A DNA stretch of 64,000 nt from assembly GCA_947166335.1 (NCBI GenBank), contig CAMVDS010000003.1, positions 29,708 to 93,707 on the forward strand, given 5' to 3'. How positions within the stretch are numbered: the stretch's first letter is position 1; every line of letters begins with the position of its first letter. This DNA comes from an uncultured Mollicutes bacterium (GTDB lineage Bacteria; Bacillota_I; Bacilli_A; Acholeplasmatales; JAEDCM01). Of this stretch, positions 8,085 through 15,771 are shown piece after piece. The notes under the pieces are model-generated. The model was not told the origin of the DNA, ran no database searches, and saw nothing but the letters and a program-made list of their open reading frames with translations. Position numbers and translations under genes: made by a program.

Positions 8085-8291
8085 ATGATTGATAACATAG
8101 CAATGGTTGACAATGGAGAAATGAAAACTTTTGCAAGAATAGATGATGAATGTACTTTTTCACACTATGAAACGGTAAAAGATATTAAAGGATATTTCCA
8201 GATGCAGAATTATCCAAAATGCATGAATGGTTATCAACTTAATTTATTAGGTGGTACAGATGCAGAGGGAGGCTCACAGCATGACAATTGA
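8085..8291 (+). CDS. Hypothetical protein (68 aa)
   Basis: ATG 8085 is chosen because GATGAGG lies about 8 bases upstream; an in-frame TTG at 8055 would add 10 residues but lies inside the previous gene. Soluble, beta-rich. The end overlaps the next gene's start by 11 bases. Function unknown. Confidence 0.65.
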   Translation: MIDNIAMVDNGEMKTFARIDDECTFSHYETVKDIKGYFQMQNYPKCMNGYQLNLLGGTDAEGGSQHDN

Positions 8292-8808
8292 CAGATATTT
8301 TGAAATGCCCGAAATGACGATTGAATTAGCTGTTGATCGTATGAATCGAATAATAGAATATAAAAAGTTAGGAATGTCAGAGTATGAGGTCGCTTTAGAT
8401 ACAGAGGCTTTAACTATGGCGATTAAAAGTCTTGAAGCCTGGAGAAAGGTGAAAGAGCAAATAAAAGATGAAGCGGAATTTGCTTATGCTAATTTTGACG
8501 AGTACAAGTATGAGGTGTTGGGTGTTGATGATGTTGATGATTTACCAAATGACGATTTTAGATACGGCATGGAAAGGACTTTAGAAATTATAAATAAATA
8601 TAAGGAAGAAGAAAAGGTAGAAGTTCCTAAGAAAGATATTATTCCTATTGAATCACATAAAGTAACTCCTAATATTACTAATAGTGATGATGTACAGATC
8701 AGAGATAAGAAGCTTACATTCCAGGATGGTCAGTACTTTGAAGAATATACAGAAGTCAGAGTTGTAAGAAGAGCTATAACTAGAGAACAGTTTTTGGCAG
8801 CAGTATAA
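8281..8808 (+). CDS. Hypothetical phage protein (175 aa)
   Basis: Start at ATG 8281 behind GAGGGAGG. The first 65 residues contain ALTMAIKSLEAWRKVKEQI, a helix I recognise from many clostridial phage small proteins; the middle carries the LEIINKYKE helix shared with nearby genes. The C-terminal 45 residues look like a separate beta domain, so this may be a fusion. It is the last gene before a hairpin and a promoter, ending the first operon. Confidence 0.72.
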   Translation: MTIDRYFEMPEMTIELAVDRMNRIIEYKKLGMSEYEVALDTEALTMAIKSLEAWRKVKEQIKDEAEFAYANFDEYKYEVLGVDDVDDLPNDDFRYGMERTLEIINKYKEEEKVEVPKKDIIPIESHKVTPNITNSDDVQIRDKKLTFQDGQYFEEYTEVRVVRRAITREQFLAAV

Positions 8809-8818
8809 AAAATATCCT

Positions 8819-8869
8819 ATCTAATTTTCGGTAAAGTCAATAAAATAGGGCTTTACCGAAGATTTAGAT
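8819..8869 (+). terminator. Hairpin after first operon
   Basis: The arms TTCGGTAAAG and CTTTACCGAA with flanking ATCTAA/TTAGAT make a stem of more than 12 bp around a 14-base loop. There is no long U tract, so it may be a processing or weak termination site rather than a full intrinsic terminator. Confidence 0.5.
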
Positions 8870-8977
8870 AAGGCAAAAATAGTAAAGAACAGAGTATCTA
8901 AATAGTAAACATAAGTAGTAAAATGACTATTAAAGTCAATACATAGTTAAACTTAATATAATAGTGCATAAAAATTA

Positions 8978-9006
8978 TTGATTTTTAGGACTTCCCATTG
9001 TATTAT
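8978..9006 (+). promoter_or_regulatory. Sigma-A-type promoter for the 9.1-kb module
   Basis: TTGATT and TATTAT separated by exactly 17 bases, about 55 bases upstream of the ATG at 9061. It matches the layout of three other promoters in the window. Confidence 0.6.
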
Positions 9007-9060
9007 ATTTATAGTAATATATCTAGGTAATAGTATTAGTATAAATGGGAGGGCTATAAT

Positions 9061-10308
9061 ATGGAAAATACTAATCTTATTACAGGTCTTCGAACGACCT
9101 GTGACAAAGTAGCTCTAAACAGAAAGCTAATGTTAGCTGTTACTGATTATTGCTATCAGGAGTTTGGAGTGCCACAAGCTGAAACAATGGATGTAATTAA
9201 TGATAGAGTACCTTTAGATCAGAAACCTAAAGATTTCTTATTTTTTCTTGCGTCTGCATTAACAAAGAATGTAACTGAGTTTACATTATCTACTTATTAT
9301 TCTTTAGAAGATATCCAAAAACTGAGTAAAAGTAAATATTTGACAGAAGAGAATTATCGTATAGCTATTCCTTGTATAGCTGTTGTACCTAATAAACAGT
9401 GGATAGGAGCTGTAGATGCACGTTTCTTTCTGGAATTAGATAGGAATAATAAAATAAAATATAATTTTGAAAAGCAAAGAGTAAGACAAAAGATAGTTAA
9501 AGGGAATGAAGTAATCTTTAAGACTAAAATAAATATGAGATCTGTTAATCAAATAGCTAAACTCATGCAAAGTGGTGAGTATATTTCAGATTATATCACA
9601 TTGGATATCCCATATGAAAATCAGAAAAATATATTTATGTACAGTGAAAATAATAGAGAGCTAGTTTTTGATAACTTAGATTCTTTTGATATTACTGACG
9701 GTTATCATAGATTAGAAGCTATGCGAAAATGTTATGAAGCTGATAAGACTTTTAATTATCCAATGGGAATACAGATTACTCAATTTTCATTACAAAAGAC
9801 TCAGCAATTTATATATCAGTCAGATCAGAAGAACAAGATGACTACTATTGAAAGTAATTCATTTGATGCTTTAAGACCTTCTAATGAAGTATGCAATTTC
9901 TTGAATGAAGATGGTGGGTGTATATATAATAAGTTAATTAAGCGTGGTAGTGATAAGGCGATAGATTATACAGCATTATCTGATATTATAGAATATTATT
10001 GGTTTGGTCCTTGGTTAGGAGATAAAAAGAAAAAGGATTATGGAAGACAGGATATATTATCAGCTACTAAAGAAGTAAAAGAATTATTAAATTCTTATGC
10101 AGAGGAGAATCCAACATCAATAGGAAGATATATAGGATTCCCAGAGTTGATACTATACTTCTATTTAATAAAAAATAAAGGAGAGAAACCTGGAAGAGCA
10201 GCTAAGAAAGTTATTAAATATGTTGAGAATGAAAAGATAAATAATATAAAATTAAGGGGTATGAGGAAACCTTTATTTGATCAGATAGAACAACTTGGGT
10301 TTAATTAA
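9061..10308 (+). CDS. DGQHR/ParB-like domain protein (415 aa)
   Basis: Contains ITDGYHRLEAM near residue 212, a variant of the DGQHR signature found in ParB-like and DndB-like proteins that bind or act on DNA. The N-terminal half carries beta strands typical of that fold and the C-terminal third is basic and helical. SD GGGAGGG before the ATG. It is the first gene behind its own promoter and is followed 12 bases later by a recombinase-fold protein, so the two may form a regulatory or DNA-partitioning pair. DndB-like transcriptional regulation is a possibility, not shown. Confidence 0.6.
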   Translation: MENTNLITGLRTTCDKVALNRKLMLAVTDYCYQEFGVPQAETMDVINDRVPLDQKPKDFLFFLASALTKNVTEFTLSTYYSLEDIQKLSKSKYLTEENYRIAIPCIAVVPNKQWIGAVDARFFLELDRNNKIKYNFEKQRVRQKIVKGNEVIFKTKINMRSVNQIAKLMQSGEYISDYITLDIPYENQKNIFMYSENNRELVFDNLDSFDITDGYHRLEAMRKCYEADKTFNYPMGIQITQFSLQKTQQFIYQSDQKNKMTTIESNSFDALRPSNEVCNFLNEDGGCIYNKLIKRGSDKAIDYTALSDIIEYYWFGPWLGDKKKKDYGRQDILSATKEVKELLNSYAEENPTSIGRYIGFPELILYFYLIKNKGEKPGRAAKKVIKYVENEKINNIKLRGMRKPLFDQIEQLGFN

Positions 10309-10320
10309 GGGGGTGATAGT

Positions 10321-11289
10321 ATGGCTAGAGCTAAGATAACTGGAGTACAATTTTATAACCCTGAGATTAAAGAAAAGTTTTTATCTGAACAAAAAGATAC
10401 TATGAAAAGCAATCTGATAATTCTTTTCCGTAATACTAAATCTTTTGAAGAGCAGAAAAAGAAAGATTTATATGAATTTTCATTTCAAGAGATAGAAGAA
10501 TATTACAGATATTTAAATAAAACTTCTGTAAAAGGTATTATGATGGTCCATAATAATGTTAGAAGATATATCAGATGGGCTTATTCTAAAGGTTTAATTA
10601 ATTATTATGAAGTCAGACTTGAAGATATAATGGAAGGTAATATAGGCCAGTATTGTAATCAGGTTATGATGAAAGCTGTCGTAATAGATAGGGAAACTAT
10701 TGTAGATTGGACTGAGAGATTACGAAAAGATTATGATTATTATAATCCCAGAGACAGTTTTCTGGTATTAGCTCCTTATGAAGGAATAGCAGGTTATATG
10801 CTTAATGAATTAACTTCTATTCAACGTACTGATATCATTAAAGACGGTGATAAGTTTTATGCTAAACTCCCTAATAGAACGATTCCCATATCTAAAGAAT
10901 TATATAAAATAGCTCAAGAAGCTATTGAAGAAGAATTGTATTATGCTAATAGAAGAGAAGGATCATTAAAAGCTTATACATTAGAAAAAAATAATAATAT
11001 AGTCAGATTAATACAAGGACGTAACTCTAAACATTTTGGATATAATAATATAGTTAAACAAGTTAAACAGGCATTGGTTATGGTGGATGCTGGACATATA
11101 ACTGTTAAGCATATTATAACCAGCGGAAAAATACATATGATCCGTCAGAAAGCTAAAGAGCATGGATTATCTGAAAGAGATTATATGCGATCACAGTTCT
11201 TTAAAGATGAAGTCTGTTATCAATTTCATATGGATAGTGAAAATGCTACTAACCATTTTAATAGTTTTAAAATTCTTATGGGGCTGTAA
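10321..11289 (+). CDS. Tyrosine-recombinase-fold protein, possibly MrpR-like (322 aa)
   Basis: SD AGGGGGTGATAGT precedes the ATG. The N-terminal region of about 110 residues looks like the SAM-like core-binding domain of integrases (SFQEIEEYYRYLN...VRRYIRWAYSKG) and the rest like the catalytic fold. The invariant Arg/His/Arg/Tyr set is not obvious: around residues 265-300 I see HIITSGKIHMIRQKAKEHG but no clear catalytic Tyr. Integrase-fold repressors without a catalytic Tyr, such as SP-beta MrpR/YopR, are known. A regulator is therefore as likely as an active recombinase. Confidence 0.55.
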   Translation: MARAKITGVQFYNPEIKEKFLSEQKDTMKSNLIILFRNTKSFEEQKKKDLYEFSFQEIEEYYRYLNKTSVKGIMMVHNNVRRYIRWAYSKGLINYYEVRLEDIMEGNIGQYCNQVMMKAVVIDRETIVDWTERLRKDYDYYNPRDSFLVLAPYEGIAGYMLNELTSIQRTDIIKDGDKFYAKLPNRTIPISKELYKIAQEAIEEELYYANRREGSLKAYTLEKNNNIVRLIQGRNSKHFGYNNIVKQVKQALVMVDAGHITVKHIITSGKIHMIRQKAKEHGLSERDYMRSQFFKDEVCYQFHMDSENATNHFNSFKILMGL

Positions 11290-11308
11290 TCACGGCTCTA
11301 TTTTCAAT

Positions 11309-11324
11309 AGTAAAAGAAAATAAC
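11309..11324 (+). promoter_or_regulatory. Recurring motif copy (AGTAAAAGAAAATAAC)
   Basis: Variant of the AGTAAAACAAAATAAC motif seen at many gene junctions in this window. It ends 9 bases before a TTGACA promoter element. Confidence 0.45.
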
Positions 11325-11333
11325 AATAAACAC

Positions 11334-11362
11334 TTGACATAATATCTCATTTATGGTAATAT
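11334..11362 (+). promoter_or_regulatory. Sigma-A-type promoter upstream of the zinc-ribbon/SSB genes
   Basis: Perfect TTGACA, 17-base spacer and TAATAT. The next start codon is about 97 bases downstream, leaving room for a leader. Confidence 0.75.
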
Positions 11363-11458
11363 TTACAACGTAAGGACATGGATATGTTCATGCGGATTTA
11401 TCCCATAGTCAGTTACATTATCATTAAAGAAAGGGCATAAATTATGGGATAGTACATC

Positions 11459-11656
11459 ATGAGAAACAGAAAGCAATGTATTAAATGTGAGGAAGATTTC
11501 TGGTATTCTTCGGAAGATTGCCAGTGGGATTATAAGGGAATAACCCCTGTTAAAGTTACAAAATGCCCTCAATGTAAATGCATTCAAGCTGTTAAGTTCG
11601 AAAAGATTTATAATGTAAATACAGATACAAAATTTTATACTTATAATGGAAAGTAA
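11459..11656 (+). CDS. Zinc-ribbon protein (65 aa)
   Basis: Small protein with CIKCEEDF and CPQCKC, a four-Cys ribbon, and aromatic residues between them. The ribosome-binding site is weak. First gene behind the TTGACA promoter and upstream of the SSB-like gene, so it may assist DNA replication or transcription. The family is not identified. Confidence 0.7.
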   Translation: MRNRKQCIKCEEDFWYSSEDCQWDYKGITPVKVTKCPQCKCIQAVKFEKIYNVNTDTKFYTYNGK

Positions 11657-11667
11657 AACAAAATAAC
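11652..11667 (+). promoter_or_regulatory. Recurring motif copy (AGTAAAACAAAATAAC)
   Basis: Exact consensus copy overlapping the stop codon of the zinc-ribbon gene. A TATAAT lies 7 bases downstream at 11674. Confidence 0.45.
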
Positions 11668-11702
11668 AATATATATAATAAAGAAAAGGAGTTAAAAAAA
11701 TC

Positions 11703-12575
11703 ATGGAAACCAATTTAAGACAATCAAAAACAGCAGTGAACATTGAAGGTATTTTAAGTAGTATGAACCTTGAAGAAACTACTACTCCTAATGGTGGTAA
11801 GGCTATCAAGGGTAATCTGGTCATTAAGGTTGATGATACCAACAGTATTTCAGTTGGTGTGTATTGTGCGGAAATGACTAGTGCAGGTGAAAAGAATAAG
11901 GCATATGACGGTATCATGACAGTTAAGAATGAATATAAGTCTATTGCTGAAGTTGGTGAAGAAGCAGCTGATCGTATACATACTAAGGCTGATTTTAACA
12001 CCTATAGAAATCAGGAAAATAAAGACGTTGTAAATTATAAGAGTAACTTCTTTACTAGAGTTACTAGAGAGCTTAAGCCTCAGAGAACTTTTAAGTGTGA
12101 AGCTTTTATCACTTCTAAATCATGGGAAATAGTTAATGATGAACAGACAGGTAGACTTAAGGTTACTGGTATAGTTCCTGGATATAACGGAACTATTAAT
12201 ATCCTTAATATGATTTGTCCTGTATCTAGCGAGTTTGATGAAAACTTCGCAGAAAATGCAAACGATCTTTTTGAAGTAGGACAGACTTATGAGCTTAATG
12301 GAGAGATTGTAAACGCTAGAGTAGAAAAGAAGAAACAGGCAGCTCTTGGTCAGCTCCAGAGTGAAGTAAGCTATAAGAATGAGTTGATTATAACTGGATC
12401 TGGTAATGCTTATCCTGAAGAAATCGCTTATAGTGCAGAAGCTATTAAGCTTGCTATGACTGAGTATGAAACTACTCAGAAACAGAATAGAGATAAGGCT
12501 ACTGCTAATAAGGATGACTTACCTTTCGGTAAGAAGCCTAGTGCGGCTGGTTCTGGCAGAACAATGAATTTTTAA
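11703..12575 (+). CDS. SSB-like DNA-binding protein (290 aa)
   Basis: Strong SD (AAAAGGAG) before the ATG. The central region has the alternating beta pattern of an OB-fold protein, and the tail contains KDDLPFGKK, similar to the DDLPF protein-interaction tip of bacterial SSB but followed by about 15 more residues (SAAGSGRTMNF). It sits just upstream of a Sak4-like ATPase, the usual neighbour of SSBs in phage recombination modules. It likely coats single-stranded DNA at forks. The OB fold is inferred from pattern and context, not from a clear signature. Confidence 0.6.
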   Translation: METNLRQSKTAVNIEGILSSMNLEETTTPNGGKAIKGNLVIKVDDTNSISVGVYCAEMTSAGEKNKAYDGIMTVKNEYKSIAEVGEEAADRIHTKADFNTYRNQENKDVVNYKSNFFTRVTRELKPQRTFKCEAFITSKSWEIVNDEQTGRLKVTGIVPGYNGTINILNMICPVSSEFDENFAENANDLFEVGQTYELNGEIVNARVEKKKQAALGQLQSEVSYKNELIITGSGNAYPEEIAYSAEAIKLAMTEYETTQKQNRDKATANKDDLPFGKKPSAAGSGRTMNF

Positions 12576-12827
12576 ATAGTATCTCCTTTCGTGCTAGTAA
12601 TATAGCATGGATTTGATAGGTTACATTGGTACTTTTGAGGAGAGCTTCGGGTTAGTCAGCAGTTACCGAAAACTTAGAAATTGTTGGAAAAACTCTAATA
12701 ATGTTGTGGACTTTAGAGAGCATGATTGCTAGGATAGAGTTTTACATGAACAGCTAATAGATAAACTTAAGGTCTATCTTACGTGGGGATTAGATACTAT
12801 AGAGCATTTTGATGAAAAGGTCTGATT
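12576..12827 (+). other. Noncoding region upstream of TnpB 1
   Basis: No gene. It contains a short hairpin (GCTAGTAATATAGC near 12595) and AGAGCTTCGGG at 12641, an 11-mer repeated at 18481. It separates two genes that elsewhere are often adjacent, so it is probably the left flank of the inserted TnpB element. I could not define an exact left end. Confidence 0.4.
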
Positions 12828-14030
12828 ATGCTTATTGGAAAGAAAGTCTGTTTACAACCGAATAAAGAACAGGAACAGGATTTCTTTAAGTTTGCAGGTA
12901 CGAGTCGTTTTGCCTGGAATCAGAGTAAGGATTTTTATGAAACTCTGTTTAAGGATAAAGGCGAGTATGCAAAATTATCAGACCTTATGCACCATTTACA
13001 AGACATGAAACATAACAATCCTGATTATGCTTGGTTAAACACTATTCCTGAAGCAATTACCAAACAGGCTATGAAAGATTTACTTAAAGCATATAAGGGA
13101 TTTTATAAGAAACGTAAGTCTGATTATGATGCAAAAAATCCTGATAAGTATAAGCCTAAATTCAAGAAACGAGGCAAATGTATAGAATCGTTCTATCAAA
13201 GGACTGATAATATACATAAGACTGATGATAGTCACATTAAAATAACTGGCATCAAAAAGCCTGTTAAATGTAGTCAGTTAAAAGACATTGATTTACCAAA
13301 GAATATACAGAATCCTCGTATTACATTTGATGGTAAGTATTGGTATTTGTCTTATTCTTATGAGATTGCAGAAGAAGATATTGTTGATTATGAAAATGAT
13401 GTTCTCGGTATTGACCTCGGAATAAAAGATTTAGCAATATTTTCTAATGGTGAACATCATAGGAATATCAACAAAGATAAAGAGATTAAGCGTCTTGTCA
13501 AAAGATTGAAACGACTGCAAAGACAATTATCTCGTAAATATGAGGATAATGTATCATATGATAGCGAAGGTAAGAAAATATATCATAAAACTAACAATAT
13601 AAAGAAACTTGAACAACAGATAAGACTAATCCACAGACGGATTGTAAATATACGAAAGGCATATATGTACGAAGTAATAAAGTCAGCGATGAAAACCAAA
13701 TCAAAGACTATTGTACTGGAAGATTTGAATATTAAAGGTATGTTGCAAAATCCGAAACTGGCAAAGTCTATACAGGAAGAAAATCTGTCAGAGTTCCGTA
13801 GGATATTAACTTATAAATGTGAGAAGAATGGTACGGAACTGATAATAACAGACAGATGGTATCCTTCCAGTAAAATGTGTTCTTGTTGCGGTAATATAAA
13901 GCATAACTTGAAATTGTCAGACAGAATATATAAATGTGATGCCTGTGGTTTGGTAATGGACAGGGATGAAAACGCAGCGAGGAATTTAGAGAAATATCCA
14001 AAGATAAAGTACAAAGCGAAAATAGCATAG
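12828..14030 (+). CDS. tnpB: TnpB RNA-guided endonuclease, IS605 OrfB family (copy 1, 400 aa)
   Basis: Full-length TnpB. N-terminal helix-turn-helix-like region (TSRFAWNQSKDFYETLF), then RuvC-I GIDLGIKDLAI (Asp near residue 196), RuvC-II IVLEDLNIKGM (Glu near 298), a zinc ribbon CSCCGNIK...CDACG (near 349-370) and RuvC-III DRDENAARNL (Asp near 378). All catalytic residues are present. TnpBs are guided by an omega RNA transcribed from the 3' end of the element and cut DNA next to a TAM, favouring retention of the element. No TnpA transposase is nearby, so the element is non-autonomous or domesticated. It lies between the SSB-like and Sak4-like genes. Confidence 0.93.
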   Translation: MLIGKKVCLQPNKEQEQDFFKFAGTSRFAWNQSKDFYETLFKDKGEYAKLSDLMHHLQDMKHNNPDYAWLNTIPEAITKQAMKDLLKAYKGFYKKRKSDYDAKNPDKYKPKFKKRGKCIESFYQRTDNIHKTDDSHIKITGIKKPVKCSQLKDIDLPKNIQNPRITFDGKYWYLSYSYEIAEEDIVDYENDVLGIDLGIKDLAIFSNGEHHRNINKDKEIKRLVKRLKRLQRQLSRKYEDNVSYDSEGKKIYHKTNNIKKLEQQIRLIHRRIVNIRKAYMYEVIKSAMKTKSKTIVLEDLNIKGMLQNPKLAKSIQEENLSEFRRILTYKCEKNGTELIITDRWYPSSKMCSCCGNIKHNLKLSDRIYKCDACGLVMDRDENAARNLEKYPKIKYKAKIA

Positions 14031-14100
14031 ATAAGTAATCAGTAGGTGTCTGTTACGCCGAATTAACGCTCTGGGAGAGTTACACCAATCTAATTAGCTT
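13950..14100 (+). ncRNA. Candidate omega RNA of TnpB 1
   Basis: The end of tnpB and its 3' flank can fold: GGTGT near 14045 pairs with ACACC near 14085, with an inner CTCT/AGAG hairpin, and both TnpB copies share TTACGCC shortly after their stops. This position is where omega RNAs lie in known TnpB systems. The boundaries are estimates and the guide would follow downstream. Confidence 0.45.
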
Positions 14101-14291
14101 ATCTCGGTAAGTGAAAAGAGACTCGAAGAAAGGAGAAGTGACAAAGTTAGTAAGTTTCCAACTTTTTCTGACTTTTCACAAACGGTCGTACTGGCTCTCC
14201 TCATGAGTGCCGTAATATTAAGTGGAACTTTAAATGTAGTATAAAAATAATGTAAATATAGTGAAAATATTAAAGAAAAGGAGATAAAGAA
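14031..14291 (+). other. Noncoding region between TnpB 1 and the Sak4-like gene
   Basis: Contains the omega-RNA candidate and then GTGACAAAGTTAG...CTGACTTTTCAC inverted sequences around 14135-14180. No gene is visible. It ends with the AAAGGAG ribosome-binding site of the next gene. Confidence 0.45.
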
Positions 14292-15299
14292 ATGGCAGTT
14301 AATGTTGATATTTTTGCACCTCAAGTTAGTGTTGTAGCAAAAGGTCTTAAAGGTAAGTGCTTGATGATATATGGAAAGAATAACTTAGGAAAAACCTTTG
14401 TAGCTACGCATATGAGTAAACCTTTTGTTATAGCAGCTGAGTCTGGTCTTAATGCTCTTAGTGGTGTTAAGTATAATAGAGTAAATAGTTGGTCTGATGT
14501 TAAGAAAATTACCAAACAGTTTACAAGTAAAAGTACAGTAGATAAAGCTAGAGAGTTATATGATACTATAGTAATTGATGAAGTATATGCAACTAGTATC
14601 TTATGCCAGGATTATGTAATGAGTACATATGGAGAAGGAGCATTAACTCTTAGTGATTCTAGTGATCCACGTAAAAATCTCTATCAATTGTATGAAAAAG
14701 AATATTTTCGTGTAATTAATCAGCTTCTTTCATGTGATTATACTGTGGTATTTATAGCTCATGAACAAGCTGACAGTAAGACAGGATATATTAGTCCAAA
14801 AGGTGATAAACGTTGCCTTAATCCTATTATTGATAACTGTGATTTTGTTATTTATCTTACAAGTGGTGGGGTAGATGAAGATGGTAAAGTAGTTCTTTCT
14901 ACAGCGCATTTTGCTCAGACAGACCAATTCTTTGCTAGATCTAGATTTACAGAATGTGCAACTGAGCTTTATCCGTTTACAGCTGAAGGACTTGAAAAAG
15001 TTATAGCTGATGCTATTGAAGCAGAGGAAAAGAAATCTGGTATAAAAGCGGTAGATTATGAAGTTCAGAAAGAACAGAATATTTCAGTAGTGAGGGATTA
15101 TGATGAACTTATGAATGAAATTCAAGAACTTGGGCAGAAATTTGTAGAAGCAAATCAGATAGAAGCTCTTACTGAAGTAGTTGAAGAAGTTCTTGGTAAG
15201 GGTAAGAAAGTTTCTGAATGTACTAAAAAGCAGATAGACGCTATGGAAATAATACTTGATGGATTAAAAGATAAGGCAGAAGAATTGAATATTAAGTAA
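14292..15299 (+). CDS. Sak4-like AAA/RecA-fold ATPase (335 aa)
   Basis: P-loop GKNNLGKT at residues about 28-35 and a Walker-B-like DTIVIDEVY near residue 90, then an FIAHE sensor-like strand near 157. This is the AAA_24/Sak4 type of phage ATPase, a RecA-like single-strand annealing recombinase or its loader. The C-terminal 90 residues form a charged helical region. The SSB-like protein upstream is the expected partner in homologous recombination or replication restart. SD AAAAGGAG before the ATG. Confidence 0.78.
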   Translation: MAVNVDIFAPQVSVVAKGLKGKCLMIYGKNNLGKTFVATHMSKPFVIAAESGLNALSGVKYNRVNSWSDVKKITKQFTSKSTVDKARELYDTIVIDEVYATSILCQDYVMSTYGEGALTLSDSSDPRKNLYQLYEKEYFRVINQLLSCDYTVVFIAHEQADSKTGYISPKGDKRCLNPIIDNCDFVIYLTSGGVDEDGKVVLSTAHFAQTDQFFARSRFTECATELYPFTAEGLEKVIADAIEAEEKKSGIKAVDYEVQKEQNISVVRDYDELMNEIQELGQKFVEANQIEALTEVVEEVLGKGKKVSECTKKQIDAMEIILDGLKDKAEELNIK

Positions 15300-15338
15300 G
15301 ACGTATTCTTCCATCGACATACCTTCTCAATGTAAGGC

Positions 15339-15407
15339 AGGACTGGTTCTGGTGAACTTGGAACAATCATTCCCTTTCCAATCAGGTTCGATTCTCTGAC
15401 AGTCCTA
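15339..15407 (+). tRNA. Degenerate tRNA-like sequence, identity unclear
   Basis: Perfect 7-bp acceptor (AGGACTG/CAGTCCT) and a T-arm with TTCGATT loop and one bulged base. The D arm shrinks to GTTC-TGGT-GAAC and the anticodon arm is TTGGAA/TTCCAA with a 12-base loop instead of 7. No confident anticodon. Could be a decayed tRNA, a tRNA mimic or a processing signal. Confidence 0.4.
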
Positions 15408-15431
15408 TATAGCTGTTATTTATCAGCTAAA

Positions 15432-15452
15432 TAACTACCTTTGCTTAGGTAG
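15432..15452 (+). terminator. Hairpin ACTACCT/AGGTAGT
   Basis: Perfect 7-bp stem with a 6-base loop between the two tRNA-like elements. No U tract; may be a processing stem rather than a terminator. Confidence 0.35.
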
Positions 15453-15663
15453 TATTGTAACTATAAGCTTTTTGACACACACACTGTACTTTGAAAATTG
15501 AATAATGATTTTATGAATATAAATATATGTAGACAAGCATTAAAAGTCAGTAAGAAAATAGAGCCTTAATCTGGAACAAGTGGGTACGTACCACATTAAA
15601 AAGTAACTGAAATCCAGACAGGATGCGTGTGATTGAAACTGCACACCATATGTTTATATATTA

Positions 15664-15737
15664 GATTCAGTAACTCAATAGGAAGAGTATTTAACTTTTA
15701 AGTTAAAGAGTTGTGGGTTCGATTCCCATCTGGATTT
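15664..15737 (+). tRNA. tRNA-Lys-like (UUU) with an 8-base anticodon loop
   Basis: Acceptor GATTCAG/CTGGATT with wobble pairs, D stem ACTC/GAGT, T arm GTGGG-TTCGATT-CCCAT. The anticodon stem TTTAA/TTAAA encloses CTTTTAAG, eight bases rather than the usual seven (CTTTTAA plus G). Expanded loops are known in frameshift-suppressor tRNAs. CCA is not encoded. Confidence 0.65.
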
Positions 15738-15771
15738 ATTTATAAGAATATATAAAGGTGGTAATTAATAT

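Larger units (their letters stand above)
8809..9060 (+). other. Intergenic region between operons
   Basis: Holds a hairpin directly after the upstream stop, three AGTAAA-containing stretches near 8880, 8904 and 8917 that resemble the recurring intergenic motif, and a candidate promoter at its end. No gene is visible. It is the boundary between the small-gene operon and the recombination module. Confidence 0.6.
15300..15771 (+). other. Noncoding tRNA-like and structured region before TnpB 2
   Basis: About 470 bases without a protein gene. In order it holds a tRNA-like cloverleaf (15339), a perfect hairpin ACTACCT/AGGTAGT near 15432, TACTTTGAAAATT at 15487 (also present before the CRISPR-like locus), paired elements CTGGA/TCCAG and GTGTG/CACAC between 15578 and 15650, and a tRNA-Lys-like gene (15664). 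Confidence 0.5.

Noticed and set aside
11363..12001. Long open frame on the minus strand
   Set aside because: It overlaps the SSB-like gene, has no ribosome-binding site, and its composition is that of a complement of an AT-rich coding region. The same holds for minus-strand frames at 24403-24867 and 50352-50801.
12576..14291. IStron (group I intron plus TnpB) around TnpB 1
   Set aside because: The flanking genes are complete on their own and no P7-type core sequences were seen.
15472..15500. Promoter starting with TTGACA at 15472
   Set aside because: The -35 is perfect but there is no acceptable -10 at 16-18 bases.
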